Positions 44,576 to 54,385 are shown, counted from the first letter of the stretch. The stretch: 64,000 nucleotides of DNA from Planctomycetaceae bacterium (GCA_016125265.1 WGMC01000022.1:1-64000); one strand, 5' to 3'. A program made the numbers and translations. The notes: a model not told the origin generated them from the letters alone.

Positions 44576-45967
44576 ATGCGGCCGACCGAACCGTCCCGAA
44601 CCGCCGAACCGCGGCCCTCCCGCGCCGACGGCGCCCGGACGCGGCCCGTACCGGGGTGGGTTCTGCCGCGGCGAGCCGTGCTGCGCGGCGCAGGTGCGGC
44701 CCTGTTCCTGCCGTGGCTCGAGGCGATGGCTCGCGCGGGTGCCCGCGAGCCGGAGCCGGCGCGGCGCCTCGTCTACGTCTACGTACCCAACGGCGTGCAG
44801 CGGCCGGCCTGGCGACCCGAAGCGGAGGGCGAACTGGCGCAGCTCGGCACGTGGCCCGCGACCCTTCTTCCTCTGCGCCACCTCTCGGCCAAGTTCAGCG
44901 TGCTCGGCGGGCTGGACCAGGCGAAGGCGAACCCCAACGGGGACGGTCCTGGCGACCACGCGCGCGCGGCGGCGGCGTTTTTGACCGGTGTGCAGCCGCT
45001 CAAGGCGGACGGCGCCGTGCGGCTCGGCGTCAGTGCGGACCTCCTCGCGGCGGAGGCCCTGGCCGGCGCCACGCCGCTGCCGAATCTGGCCCTCGGCTGC
45101 GAGGGCGCGCGCCAGTCTGGCCAGTGCGATTCGGGGTACGCCTGCGCGTACCAGGGCCACCTGAGCTGGCGCAGCGCCACGGTGCCCGAACACAAGGAGA
45201 CTTCGCCGAGCCGCCTGTTCGACCGGCTGTTCCGGGGCGGGGACGGCGCCCACAGCCCCCGCGAACGCAGCCGTCGACGCGCCGTGCTCGACGCGGTGCT
45301 CGGCGACTTGAAACGTCTCGAAGGCCGGCTGGGCGCAGCGGATCGGCACAAGCTCGACGAGTACACGACGGGGGTGGTCGAACTCGAGCGGCGCCTTGCG
45401 GCGTGGCGCGACGTCGAGCAGCACGTCCCCGACAGCGAACGCCCGGGCGAAACGCCCACGGATCTCGGCGAACACGGTCGGCTCTTCTTCGAGTTGATCG
45501 CGCGCGCGTTCGAAATCGACGCGGTGCGTGTGGTCTCGGTCCTGTTGACCAACGAGGGCAGCAACCGCGCCTACCGCGAGCTGGACCAAGAGGACGGCCA
45601 CCACGGCCTGTCCCACCACCAGGGAGATCCGGCGAAGTGCGCCGCGCTCGCGCGCATCGATCGGTTCCACGTCGAGTTGCTCGCGGGTTTCCTCGATCGC
45701 CTCGATGGCGCGACCGAATCGGGCCACACACTGCTCGACCAGAGCATGGTCGTCTACGGATCGGGCATCGGCGACGGCGACAAACACGACCACGAGGATC
45801 TGCCGCTTTTGTTGGCGGGCAAGGGTGGCGGCACATTGCACCCGGGACGACACGTGCGCTACCCCCGCGGCACTCCGATGAACGACCTGCACTTGGCGTT
45901 GCTCGAGCGATTGGGCGTCCGACCGACCCGGTTCGGAGATGGCCGCGGGCCCCTGGACCATCTGTGA
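44576..45967 (+). CDS. DUF1552 protein with twin-arginine signal
   Basis: A 463-residue protein of the DUF1552 family, common in planctomycetes and generally next to DUF1592 proteins. A Tat-like signal is present (LPRRAVLRGAGAALFLPWLE, about residues 30-49). The body has the family blocks RLVYVYVPNGVQRPAW, FLTGVQP, SVLLTNEGSNRAYREL, HHGLSHHQGD, MVVYGSGIGDGDKHDHEDLP and RYPRGTPMNDLHLALL, a DUF1501/sulfatase-like alkaline-phosphatase-superfamily pattern with His and Asp. ATG 44576 is used; ATG 44564 is an alternative. Its TGA overlaps the rsmD GTG (GTGA). Confidence 0.92.
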   Translation: MRPTEPSRTAEPRPSRADGARTRPVPGWVLPRRAVLRGAGAALFLPWLEAMARAGAREPEPARRLVYVYVPNGVQRPAWRPEAEGELAQLGTWPATLLPLRHLSAKFSVLGGLDQAKANPNGDGPGDHARAAAAFLTGVQPLKADGAVRLGVSADLLAAEALAGATPLPNLALGCEGARQSGQCDSGYACAYQGHLSWRSATVPEHKETSPSRLFDRLFRGGDGAHSPRERSRRRAVLDAVLGDLKRLEGRLGAADRHKLDEYTTGVVELERRLAAWRDVEQHVPDSERPGETPTDLGEHGRLFFELIARAFEIDAVRVVSVLLTNEGSNRAYRELDQEDGHHGLSHHQGDPAKCAALARIDRFHVELLAGFLDRLDGATESGHTLLDQSMVVYGSGIGDGDKHDHEDLPLLLAGKGGGTLHPGRHVRYPRGTPMNDLHLALLERLGVRPTRFGDGRGPLDHL

Positions 45968-46563
45968 GCGGACTGCGCATCATCGCCGGTGAGTTCGGCG
46001 GTCGCCGGATCGCTCCGCCGCCGGGGGAAGGAACTCGGCCCATGCTGGACCGCGTGCGCGAAGCCGTCTTTGCCACCATCGGCGACCGTGTGGAGGGCGC
46101 CAGCGTGCTCGACCTCTTTGCGGGCACGGGCAGCCTCGGCCTCGAAGCCCTCAGCCGCGGCGCCGTCGGGGCGCGTTTCGTCGAGCGGGACCGCGCCATG
46201 GCGCGGGTGCTCGAGCAGAACCTGACGGCGCTCGGCGTGGGCGACCGAGCCCGGTTGGAGGTGGGCGACGCCTTGGCTCCGCGGCGTTGGGGCGAACCCC
46301 CGCACGATTTGCTGTTCCTGGATCCGCCGTACCCCCTGGTGCGCGAAGGGCCGGGCCGCAAACGTGTGCTCGCGGCGCTCGGCCACTGGTTCGGGTCTTT
46401 CGCTGGGCCCGGCGCCCTCGCACTCTTGCACGTGCCGCGCTACGCGTTGGCCGCGCGCGAGTTCCCGGCGGGCAGCTCCGTCGAAGAGCGCGTCTACGGC
46501 ACCAACGCCATCTGGTACGTGGAGCTCGAACAAGGGGAGCAGGTGGAACCGGATGCCCCCTGA
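45964..46563 (+). CDS. rsmD: 16S rRNA (guanine(966)-N(2))-methyltransferase
   Basis: A 199-residue RsmD, which methylates G966 of 16S rRNA. The N-terminal LRIIAGEFGGRRIAPPPGEG and RPMLDRVREAVFATIG are the family signature, SAM motif I is VLDLFAGTGSLGLEALSRGA and the catalytic motif is LLFLDPPYPL (DPPY). Length is normal (about 180-200). GTG 45964 overlaps the upstream DUF1552 stop; the coupling of a housekeeping gene to a DUF1552 gene is accidental in function but fixed in structure. Confidence 0.94.
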   Translation: MSGLRIIAGEFGGRRIAPPPGEGTRPMLDRVREAVFATIGDRVEGASVLDLFAGTGSLGLEALSRGAVGARFVERDRAMARVLEQNLTALGVGDRARLEVGDALAPRRWGEPPHDLLFLDPPYPLVREGPGRKRVLAALGHWFGSFAGPGALALLHVPRYALAAREFPAGSSVEERVYGTNAIWYVELEQGEQVEPDAP

Positions 46564-46638
46564 TGCAGCGGTGTGCCCGGCGCGCGGCGTTCGCGCGCGC
46601 GAAGTCCGTCGACGAAGGGCTCGTACCACTTCGCTCGC

Positions 46639-47877
46639 ATGTACCTGATCCCCATCGGTGTGCCCCTGTTCCTCGATGGGGATCGGGTTTGGGTGCAGAC
46701 CGACTGGCTGCGCTCCTTGAAGCTGCTCCGCGATTCGCTCGGGGGTCGCTACGGGGACCTGTTGTTGCTCTCGCCGTGGTTGCCGGTGGACGGACCGGAG
46801 GCGAGTGTGCAGCCCTTGGAGCGCCTCGATGGCACCGCGGGCATCCGCGCGCGCAGCCTCTTCGACGCGCGGGTGCGGACCCGCGGGTTCTGGATGCGCG
46901 AGCTCCTGCCCCTGCGCCGCGCGCTGGACCAGGAGTTTGCGCGCGCAGAGGTGGTGCACACGGGCCTCGATGACCTGCACCGTCCCCTGATGGGGTTGTC
47001 GTTCGCGATGGCGCGGGCGAGGGACCTGCCCACCGTCTTCGTGCAGGATACGGACGTGGTCGTGCAAGCGCGCGAGCTCGCGCGGCAGAAGGTGTTGGCC
47101 CGCGCGCGTGTGCGGCTCTACGTCGGCCTCTACGAACAACTCGTGCGTCACGCCGTGGGCCGCGCGGATCTGGTGCTGCTCAAGGGCGGCTCGCTGGCGC
47201 GGCGCTACCAGCCGTTCGCCTCGAACCTGCACGAGTTCGAAGACACTTCGTACCTCGCCTCGGAGATCGCCGACGAAAGGACCATCAAGGAGCGGCTTGC
47301 CGAGCAGGCGCGCGGGCGGACCCTGAAGCTGGTCTATTGCGGCCGTCTCGTGGAGCGCAAGGGTGTGCACCGATCGCTCGAGATCCTGGCCGCGGCCCGC
47401 CGCATGGGGACGAGGATCGACTTCGAGATCATCGGTTCGGGGCCCGAGTTGCCCAACTTGGAGCGATTGGCGCGCGAGCTCGACCTCCGGGAGCAGGTCC
47501 ACTTCGCGGGCTCCGCGAGTTACGGCGCCGCTCTGATCGAACGTTTGGCGCGCTTCGACGGCCTGCTGTTCACGCCCACCGCCGAGGACACCCCGCGCAT
47601 GATCTTCGACGGGTACGCGGCCGGGCTGCCGCTCGTGGCGTCGGCGATCCCCTACGCCGAGGAACGCGCCCGCCGCGAGGGTGCGACGGCGCTGTTGCCG
47701 CGGTTCGACGTGGAAGGTTCGGCCCGGCGACTCGTCGAGTTGGACCGGAACCGCAGCACCCTGTCCGAATGGACCGGCAGGGCCCAGGCCGCGGCGCGCT
47801 ACCACGCCGCCGACGCCTGGTACACCCGCCGCGCCGAGTGGACCCACGAGGCCGTGGCCCGCCGCCGGGCGCGCTGA
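46639..47877 (+). CDS. Glycosyltransferase family 4 protein
   Basis: A 412-residue GT-B glycosyltransferase. The C-terminal half has the GT4 pattern LKLVYCGRLVERKGVHRSLE (about 235-254), IDFEIIGSGPELPNLERLA, VHFAGSASYGAALIE and the donor-binding LLFTPTAEDTPRMIFDGYAA (EX7E-like, with E in place of the first acidic position). The N-terminal acceptor domain is less conserved. The acceptor and sugar are unknown. ATG 46639 is chosen because the first beta-strand begins there; the frame extends 66 bases upstream. It follows rsmD by 75 bp. Confidence 0.85.
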   Translation: MYLIPIGVPLFLDGDRVWVQTDWLRSLKLLRDSLGGRYGDLLLLSPWLPVDGPEASVQPLERLDGTAGIRARSLFDARVRTRGFWMRELLPLRRALDQEFARAEVVHTGLDDLHRPLMGLSFAMARARDLPTVFVQDTDVVVQARELARQKVLARARVRLYVGLYEQLVRHAVGRADLVLLKGGSLARRYQPFASNLHEFEDTSYLASEIADERTIKERLAEQARGRTLKLVYCGRLVERKGVHRSLEILAAARRMGTRIDFEIIGSGPELPNLERLARELDLREQVHFAGSASYGAALIERLARFDGLLFTPTAEDTPRMIFDGYAAGLPLVASAIPYAEERARREGATALLPRFDVEGSARRLVELDRNRSTLSEWTGRAQAAARYHAADAWYTRRAEWTHEAVARRRAR

Positions 47878-48198
47878 GAGGCTGGGAAAAGTCTGCACGG
47901 CCCGAATCGTCTGCCTCTCAGGTGCCGTCTGGCCCATCGCCTGGCGGCGCTGGAGCGGCGATGAGCGGGAAGCCATCGGCCGGAGGCCGATTCTGTCCCA
48001 CACGCTGACTCGAGGGGGCGCCGCCCGGATTTTTGGGCCGCGCCGCAACCGGGCGACCGCGCGGGCGGTCAGGGGTGGGCGGTCGGGGGATGGCCCACCC
48101 GCGCGCGGACTCCCCCCGCCCGCCCGCGGTTTCCGGCACCTCGAAATCGCCCGCACCCAGCCCGCCCGCCCGCCGCCGCGCTATCGTCCGCGGGCGCC
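47878..48198. other. Intergenic region with GC-rich hairpin
   Basis: No gene is supported in this 321-bp region. It contains the inverted repeat GGGTGGGC (48073-48080) and GCCCACCC (48093-48100) with a 12-base loop, and long runs of C and G on either side. The hairpin could stop transcription from the glycosyltransferase gene, but no T-tract follows. Confidence 0.5.
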
Positions 48199-49179
48199 GT
48201 GAAGGGACAGGTCCACAAGGTGCCGCCGGAGCTCGGCGGCAAGCGCCTCGACGATCTCCTGGTGCGACTTTTCGGCGCGGGCACACGCGAGCGCGCGGCG
48301 GTGCTGGTGCGCCAGGGGCGTGTGCAGGTCGACGGACGCCGGCTGTGGCGGGAAACCGAATCCATTCCGGCGGGCGCGCGCCTCGCCCTCGCCGGGTCGG
48401 CCCGACCCAAGGAAGCACCTGCCTCCCGATCGGCGCTCGGTTGGCTGCACGTGGACGATGCCCTGGTCGTGCTGGACAAGCCGGCGGGCATGCTCGTGCA
48501 GCCCACGCCCAAGGAAACCCGCGGCACCGTGGCGAACGCCCTGCTCGAGCGGTTCGGCCCCATCGCCGAGGCGCCGAAGGGCGAGCGCGCCGGTCTGGTC
48601 CACCGGCTGGATCGGGAGACGAGCGGCCTGCTGCTCGCCGCCCGCACACGCGAGGCCCAGCTCGCGCTGATGGACGCCTTCCGCGAGCGCTCGGTCCAAA
48701 AGCGTTACCTCGCCCTGGTGCACGGCGTGCCGCGGGAGACCCACTTCGCGGTGGAGCTCAACCTGGCGCCCAGCGCGGACCAACCCGACGTGCAGCGCAC
48801 GGACGTGCGCGGCGCCGAAGCCCAGACGGACTTCGTCGTTCGGGAGCGCTACCCGAACGCCGGCGACGGGGGGCGCAGCCTCGTCGAGTGCCGCCCGCGC
48901 ACGGGGCGGCGCCACCAGATCCGCGTGCACCTCCAGGCGGCGGGCTTTCCGATCGTGGGTGACAAGATCTACCGACCTGCGGGCGCCAGCGCACCCTCCC
49001 GCGAACTCGCGCGCCATGGCCTGCACGCGGCGGGGCTCGTGTTCGCCCACCCGGCCTCGGGCCGCAGCATGGCCTTCGAGGCGCCCCTCCCCCCGGACAT
49101 GCAAATGCTACTTTCCCGCTGGAAATCGGGCTCCACGGGGCCCGCGGGGCCGGCCGGCCGCTACCCTCCCTCGCCGTGA
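48199..49179 (+). CDS. RluA/RluD-family pseudouridine synthase
   Basis: A 326-residue RNA pseudouridine synthase. An N-terminal S4 domain (about 10-70, GKRLDDLLVRLFG, VRQGRVQVDGR) is followed by the catalytic domain with LVVLDKPAGMLVQP and the catalytic Asp in GLVHRLDRETSGLLLAAR (about 138-155), then LALVHGVP, VECRPRTGRRHQIRVHLQ and GLHAAGLVFAHP. The order matches RluA/C/D. Which uridine is modified cannot be told. The frame begins with GTG 48199, and its TGA overlaps the next GTG (GTGA), so it is coupled to the ABC-F gene. Confidence 0.92.
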   Translation: MKGQVHKVPPELGGKRLDDLLVRLFGAGTRERAAVLVRQGRVQVDGRRLWRETESIPAGARLALAGSARPKEAPASRSALGWLHVDDALVVLDKPAGMLVQPTPKETRGTVANALLERFGPIAEAPKGERAGLVHRLDRETSGLLLAARTREAQLALMDAFRERSVQKRYLALVHGVPRETHFAVELNLAPSADQPDVQRTDVRGAEAQTDFVVRERYPNAGDGGRSLVECRPRTGRRHQIRVHLQAAGFPIVGDKIYRPAGASAPSRELARHGLHAAGLVFAHPASGRSMAFEAPLPPDMQMLLSRWKSGSTGPAGPAGRYPPSP

Positions 49180-50813
49180 TCTCTCTCAGCGACGTCACCA
49201 AGAACTACGGGCGCCAGGCGCTGCTCGTCGACGCCTCCTTCCAACTGGATCCCGGCGAGAAGGTAGGCCTCGTGGGGCCCAACGGCTCGGGCAAGTCGAC
49301 ACTCTTTCGGCTGCTGGTGGGTGAGGAGCACCCCGACGGGGGCGAGATCTCCGTGCCCAAACGCCTTTCGATCGGGTACTTCCGCCAGGACGCGGCCGAC
49401 GTGTCGGGCCGCTCGGTGCTCGACGAGGCGATCTTGGGCAGCGGGCGCCTCGGAACCCTGCACTTCGAGCTGGCGCGGCTCGAAGCGGCGATGGCGGATC
49501 CAACCCAAGTCGACCAACTGGACGAGGTGCTCGCCCACTTCGGTGAGGTGCAGGCCGAATACGCCCAGTTCGGCGGCTACGAGATCGAAGCCCGCGCCCA
49601 CGAAGTCCTCGCGGGCCTCGGGTTCTTGCCCGAACAGGTGAGCGGCGACGTGGGCGCACTATCGGGCGGTTGGCGCATGCGGGTCGCGATGGCGAAGGTG
49701 CTGATCGGCAAGCCGGATGTGCTCCTGCTCGACGAGCCGACCAACCACCTGGACCTCGATTCGATCGTCTGGCTCGAGGGTTTCCTGCGCGCCACCGACG
49801 CGGCCGTGCTGATGACCTGCCACGACCGCGACTTCATGAACCGCGTCGTCACGCGCATTCTCGAGATCGACTGCGGCGAGCTGATCTCCTACACGGGCGA
49901 CTACGACTTCTACGAACGCCAGCAGGCCGTGCGCGCCGAGCGCGACGAAGCCGCGTTCGCGCGCCAGCAGAAGATGCTGGAGAAGGAAGAGCGTTTCATC
50001 GCGCGCTTCGAGCGTCACGCGGCCAAGGCGGCGCAGGTGCAATCGCGCATCAAGAAACTCGACAAAATCGAGAAGCTGGAGCCGCCGAAACGCCGCATCC
50101 TGGTGCCCTTTGAGTTCCGCGAGCCGCCGCGCTCGGGCAACGACGTGGCGACGCTGCGCAACGTGAGCAAACGCTACGGCGACCGCACGATCTACGACGG
50201 GTTCGACTTCGAGCTGAAACGCGGCGAGCGCTGGTGCGTGATGGGCGTCAACGGCGCCGGCAAGACGACGCTGCTCAAGCTCGTCGCCGGTGTGATCCAG
50301 CCCGATGGCGGCGAGGTGAAACTCGGCGCCAGCCTCAAGATGGGGTACTTCGCGCAGAGCGCGCTCGAAGTGCTCGATCCGTCGCTGACCGTGTGGCAGC
50401 AGATCGACCAAGCCTTTCCCGCGGCGGCGATTCCCTCGAAGCGCGCGCTGCTCGGCGCCTTCGACTTCCCGGGCGACGAAATCGACAAACCGATCCGCGT
50501 CTTGTCCGGGGGCGAGCGCTCGCGTCTGGTCCTGGCCCAGATGTTGTTCGATCCGCCGAACTTTTTGGTGCTCGACGAGCCGACCAACCACTTGGACCTC
50601 GTCACGAAGGAGATGCTCGTGCGCACCCTCGTGAACTTCGGAGGCACCATGCTTTTTGTGTCCCACGACCGCGGTTTCCTGCGCGGTCTCTCGACGCGGG
50701 TGCTCGACCTTTCGGCGGACCAGGGCGGCCGGCCGGTTCCGCGGGTGTTCCACGGCTCCTACAGCGCCTGGGTCGAGGCCACCGGGCGCGAAGCCCCCGG
50801 CGTGCACGCCTAG
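49176..50813 (+). CDS. ABC-F family ATPase (ribosome-associated)
   Basis: A 545-residue protein with two ABC modules and no membrane domain. First module: Walker A GPNGSGKST, signature LSGGWRMRVAMAKVL and Walker B LLLDEPTNHLDLDS. Linker with high charge and helix (about 245-300, ARQQKMLEKEERFIARFERH). Second module: GVNGAGKTTLL, LSGGERSRLVLAQML and LVLDEPTNHLDL. ABC-F proteins act in the ribosomal E-site, either in translation or antibiotic protection. The linker is moderate in length and EttA, Uup or YbiT types cannot be told apart here. GTG 49176 overlaps the synthase stop. Confidence 0.93.
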   Translation: MISLSDVTKNYGRQALLVDASFQLDPGEKVGLVGPNGSGKSTLFRLLVGEEHPDGGEISVPKRLSIGYFRQDAADVSGRSVLDEAILGSGRLGTLHFELARLEAAMADPTQVDQLDEVLAHFGEVQAEYAQFGGYEIEARAHEVLAGLGFLPEQVSGDVGALSGGWRMRVAMAKVLIGKPDVLLLDEPTNHLDLDSIVWLEGFLRATDAAVLMTCHDRDFMNRVVTRILEIDCGELISYTGDYDFYERQQAVRAERDEAAFARQQKMLEKEERFIARFERHAAKAAQVQSRIKKLDKIEKLEPPKRRILVPFEFREPPRSGNDVATLRNVSKRYGDRTIYDGFDFELKRGERWCVMGVNGAGKTTLLKLVAGVIQPDGGEVKLGASLKMGYFAQSALEVLDPSLTVWQQIDQAFPAAAIPSKRALLGAFDFPGDEIDKPIRVLSGGERSRLVLAQMLFDPPNFLVLDEPTNHLDLVTKEMLVRTLVNFGGTMLFVSHDRGFLRGLSTRVLDLSADQGGRPVPRVFHGSYSAWVEATGREAPGVHA

Positions 50814-50880
50814 GGGTAGACTCGCGGAGCCCACCGTTCCAACCGGGTATGCCCCCGCCCGGCTTGCGAGGACTCCAACC

Positions 50881-51738
50881 ATGCGCACCCTCACTTGGTT
50901 CCTGCCCCTGTTTCTTGCCGCCGCGCCCGCCGGCTTGGCCGGCGAGATCGTTTTCGACCTCTCGCCCTTCGCGCCCGGCGGCGTGTTGGGTGAAGTGATC
51001 GGCATCTCGAACGAAAAGGGCCTGGTCATCGGCGGCCGCATCGATGCGACGCTGGTGGTAAACGAAACCAGTCCGTGGTTCCTGTCCGTCGACTTCGCGC
51101 TGCCGACGGGCATCGACGGTCTCTCCAGCACGGCGCTCGGATGGAGCGGTCCGGGCACGTTCCAGACGTCCTTTGCGACGGACAACTTCAACGGGCTCCT
51201 CAACGCGAGTGGCAAGGAAGCCCCGTTCTTTTGGTTCCTCGGCTGGAACGGCGGCAAGTTCGAGGATTTGCCCGGCGGCGGGCAGGCCGTGGTGCCGATC
51301 GACGCGGTGTTCACCGAACTGCGTCTGACCCTGACCACGGCGCCGTGCCCGTTCGGCGATCCGGTCGCACCGTGGACGGTGTTGGGCGGTGGGATCGCCG
51401 GCACCGCAGGGATTCCGAGCCTCGCCGGCACGGGCAGCCTGTGCCCGAACGAATCGGGTGCGATCCAGTGGAGCGGCGCCGCGCCCGCGGCCCCGGCCGT
51501 GCTCGTCATCGGCGCCAGCGAGCTGAACTTGCCGATCCTCGGCGGCCTGCTCGTGCCCAGCCCCGACGTGCTGGTGCCTCCGCTCGTGACGAACGCGGCG
51601 GGCGCGCTCGCGATTCCCTTCTCGTGGCCGCCGGGTCTGTCCGCGGGGCAGACACTTTGGATGCAGGGTTGGGTGCTCGATGCGGGAGCGCCCGCGGGCA
51701 TCTCCGCCACCAACGGGCTGCGCCTGGCGGTGCCCTGA
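50881..51738 (+). CDS. Secreted protein with C-terminal TNGL module
   Basis: A 285-residue exported protein (signal peptide about 1-20, LTWFLPLFLAAAPAGLAGE). The first 145 residues have no recognised domain. Residues about 160-285 form the same module seen elsewhere in the window: GIPSLAGTGSLCPN, ILGGLLVPSPDVLV, LWMQGWVLDAGAPAGISATN and a final LRLAVP. Function is unknown; a surface or matrix role is plausible. It starts 68 bp after the ABC-F gene but shares no function with it. Confidence 0.75.
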   Translation: MRTLTWFLPLFLAAAPAGLAGEIVFDLSPFAPGGVLGEVIGISNEKGLVIGGRIDATLVVNETSPWFLSVDFALPTGIDGLSSTALGWSGPGTFQTSFATDNFNGLLNASGKEAPFFWFLGWNGGKFEDLPGGGQAVVPIDAVFTELRLTLTTAPCPFGDPVAPWTVLGGGIAGTAGIPSLAGTGSLCPNESGAIQWSGAAPAAPAVLVIGASELNLPILGGLLVPSPDVLVPPLVTNAAGALAIPFSWPPGLSAGQTLWMQGWVLDAGAPAGISATNGLRLAVP

Positions 51739-51816
51739 ACCGGGCCTTGGCCCCAGGCGCGGGAGACCGGCGGTGCCGTCGAGCGCCGCGACTCCAGGCC
51801 CCGGGGGCCTTGGCCG

Positions 51817-52563
51817 ATGGCAGGGACGATGTTTTCCCTGCTGCCCAGCCTGCTGTTCGCGGCCCTCCTCGCGGCTCCGACGCCCCAAGCGGGGGTGGCT
51901 CCGTCCAGGGCAGCTCCGACAGGGTCCGCCCAGGGCGTCGCCGTTCCCCGGACCGCCGCCGCGTCCACCGGATCCCGAGCGGCCCTTCCCGCAGCGCTCC
52001 CGGCCCCGGCCGCAGCGCTGGCGACCGTGCCCCTCGAGACCCTGCGCAGCCAACCTCTGCACCACCTGGGGCAACGCCTCGAGTTTGCGCTGCAGCTCGC
52101 GCCCCAGGGCGCCCACCCCGACCCCCTGTGGACGCGTTACGGGGCGCGCGCCTGGCGCAACGTGCGCGCCTGGGGCGACCGGCAGTTCCCCTGGGTCGCC
52201 GAGCACTACGGCAACCCCGCGCCCTACCTGTTCGTGCGCCGCGGAACGGCCGCCGAGGTCGTGTTGGCCTCCGCGCGCCCCCACGAGCGTTTTTTGGTCC
52301 GCGCCACCGTGCGCGAAGTGCTGCTCGGTGAACCGTGGATCGAAATCCACTCGGCCCTGCGGGTCGAGCCGAGCCTGGGCGAGGGCACCGTCCTGCACGC
52401 TGCCAAGGCGTTGGAGCTTCGCGCCGCCGGCCAGTGGACGCTGGCCGAGTCCCAGCTTGAGCGCGCCCGCTCCGCGCCCATGCCCGACGCCGCCGCCGCG
52501 GAACTGACGCGCCTCGCCGAGCGCTGGCTCGCCGAACAGGCGGCCAAGGCCAAACGGCGCTGA
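51817..52563 (+). CDS. Exported protein of unknown function
   Basis: A 248-residue protein with a signal-like N-terminus (MFSLLPSLLFAALLAAPTPQ, from residue 5) and a long Ala-Pro-rich linker to about residue 75. The remaining part is a folded domain with LHHLGQRLEFALQLAPQG, WGDRQFPWVAEHYGNPAPYL and a beta-strand-rich middle, ending in a helical tail (AELTRLAERWLAEQAAKAKR). No motif or family was recognised. It stands 78 bp after the TNGL-module gene and 94 bp before recN. Confidence 0.7.
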   Translation: MAGTMFSLLPSLLFAALLAAPTPQAGVAPSRAAPTGSAQGVAVPRTAAASTGSRAALPAALPAPAAALATVPLETLRSQPLHHLGQRLEFALQLAPQGAHPDPLWTRYGARAWRNVRAWGDRQFPWVAEHYGNPAPYLFVRRGTAAEVVLASARPHERFLVRATVREVLLGEPWIEIHSALRVEPSLGEGTVLHAAKALELRAAGQWTLAESQLERARSAPMPDAAAAELTRLAERWLAEQAAKAKRR

Positions 52564-52657
52564 GCCAAGCCACCGGCGCCCCGGCCGCGGGCGGGACGCG
52601 GAAGTGCCAGCCGGATTGCAACCGGAGGCCCTGGGAGCGAATCTGTGGGCGAGGAAC

Positions 52658-54385
52658 ATGCTCGTCGAACTCGCTATCCGGGATCTGGCTCTGATCGAAG
52701 GCCTCGAGCTCTCCTTCGGCGGCGGGCTCAACGCGATCACCGGGGAAACCGGCGCGGGCAAGAGCCTGTTGGTGGGCGCGCTCGAGCTCCTGATCGGCGA
52801 AAGGCCCCGCGGCACCGCCTGGATCCGCGAGGGTGCGACCCGTGCTCGAATCGAGGGCCGTTTCCTGCTACAGGCCGGGGCCGGTGCGGACCGCGTGCAG
52901 GCCTTTTTGGACCGCGAGTTGCCCGAGTTGGGCGAGGACTGGAAGGCCGAAAGCGGCGGACAGACCGAGCGCGAACTGATCCTCGGGCGTGTGCTGGAGA
53001 AAAGCGGACGCACCCGCGCGCACGTCAACCAGGGCGCCGTGACACAGAAGGCCCTGCGCGCGCTGGCCGAGCTCCTGTTCGAGATCCACGGGCAGAACGA
53101 TCACCAACTGTTGCTGGAGCCCTCGCACCAACTGGAGCTGCTCGACGCCTTTGGCAAGCTCGGGCCCAAGGTGCAGCGCTACCGGCTGCGGCACGGGGAG
53201 TTCGCGGAGCTCGCGGAAAGGCTGTCGCGTCTCGAACGCGAACGGCAGGCCCGGCGCGATCGGTTGGACCTGGTGCGTTACCAAGCGAACGAGTTGGCCG
53301 AGGCCGACCTGCAGCCCGGTGAGCGCGCGCGGCTCGTGGCGGACCGCGACCTGCTGCGCCACGGCGAGTCGCTGCGCAAGGACCTCGGTGTGTGGCTCGA
53401 CGCGCTCTGCGACGGCGACGACACGGCCCTCGATCGGCTGCGCACCTTGGAGCGCGGCATGGAGGCGTGGAAACGGCGCCTGCCGGCCCTCGGCGGGCCC
53501 CTCGAGGAGTTGGTCACCGCCAAGTTGCACCTCGAAGAGGCCAGCGCGCGGCTTGCGTCCCTCGCGGACGGGGTCGACGCGGATCCGGCGCGGCTGGAGC
53601 GCATCGAGGATCGTCTGGCGACGCTGGAGCGCCTCGAGCGCAAGTACAACGCCGACGAGGCGGGATTGGTGCGCCTGCGCAGCGAACTGGAGCGCGAGGC
53701 CGCCGAGATCGAAGAGGCCGAGCAGGGCCTCGGGGACCTCGTGGCGCGGCGCGATGCGGCGCTCGCTGCGTTGGAAACGGCCGCCCGCGAACTCGGCGCC
53801 GCGCGCCGTGCGCAAGTTGCGCCGCTCGCGAAGGCGCTGCACGGCATCCTCGGCGAGTTGGGCCTGGAAAAGGCCCGCTTCGACGTGGCACTCGAAGCCC
53901 GCCCCGCGGGCCCCGACGGCGCCGGTTTCGGCGAGCGCGGCAGCGACCGCGTGGAGTTCCTCCTCGCCGCGAACCCCGGCGAACCCATGCAGCCCCTGCG
54001 CCAGGTGGCGTCCGGCGGCGAGGCGGCGCGGGTGATGCTCGCCCTGCGCACGGCACTCGCCGGCTGCGGCAGCGGCCGCACCCTTGTGTTCGACGAGGTC
54101 GACGCGGGCATCGGCGGCCGCCTGGGGCCCGCGATCGGCAAACACCTGCGCTCGCTGGGCGAACACCACCAGGTGCTCTGCGTCACGCACCTACCCGCGA
54201 TCGCGGCCCTCGCTCACCGCCACCTGAAGGTCTCGAAGCAGGTGACCAAGGGCCGCACCCGCACCGAAATCCGCGAACTCGAAGGCGACGCCCGCGAACG
54301 CGAAATCGCCGACATGATCGCCGGCGGCGCCGACCAAGCGACCGCCCGAGCCGAAGCGCGCCGCCTGCTCGAAAGCGCGACCTGA
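52658..54385 (+). CDS. recN: DNA repair protein RecN
   Basis: A 575-residue SMC-like protein for double-strand-break repair. Walker A is ITGETGAGKSLLVGALELLI (about 27-46), followed by two long coiled-coil arms (about 150-390) and the C-terminal half with VASGGEAARVMLALRTALAG (signature), VFDEVDAGIGGRLG (Walker B) and LCVTHLPAIAALAHRHL. ATG 52658 has a GAGG ribosome site at the right distance and starts with the canonical LVELAIRDLALIEGLEL. The usual length is about 550-570. It is convergent with the GIY-YIG gene. Confidence 0.95.
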   Translation: MLVELAIRDLALIEGLELSFGGGLNAITGETGAGKSLLVGALELLIGERPRGTAWIREGATRARIEGRFLLQAGAGADRVQAFLDRELPELGEDWKAESGGQTERELILGRVLEKSGRTRAHVNQGAVTQKALRALAELLFEIHGQNDHQLLLEPSHQLELLDAFGKLGPKVQRYRLRHGEFAELAERLSRLERERQARRDRLDLVRYQANELAEADLQPGERARLVADRDLLRHGESLRKDLGVWLDALCDGDDTALDRLRTLERGMEAWKRRLPALGGPLEELVTAKLHLEEASARLASLADGVDADPARLERIEDRLATLERLERKYNADEAGLVRLRSELEREAAEIEEAEQGLGDLVARRDAALAALETAARELGAARRAQVAPLAKALHGILGELGLEKARFDVALEARPAGPDGAGFGERGSDRVEFLLAANPGEPMQPLRQVASGGEAARVMLALRTALAGCGSGRTLVFDEVDAGIGGRLGPAIGKHLRSLGEHHQVLCVTHLPAIAALAHRHLKVSKQVTKGRTRTEIRELEGDAREREIADMIAGGADQATARAEARRLLESAT

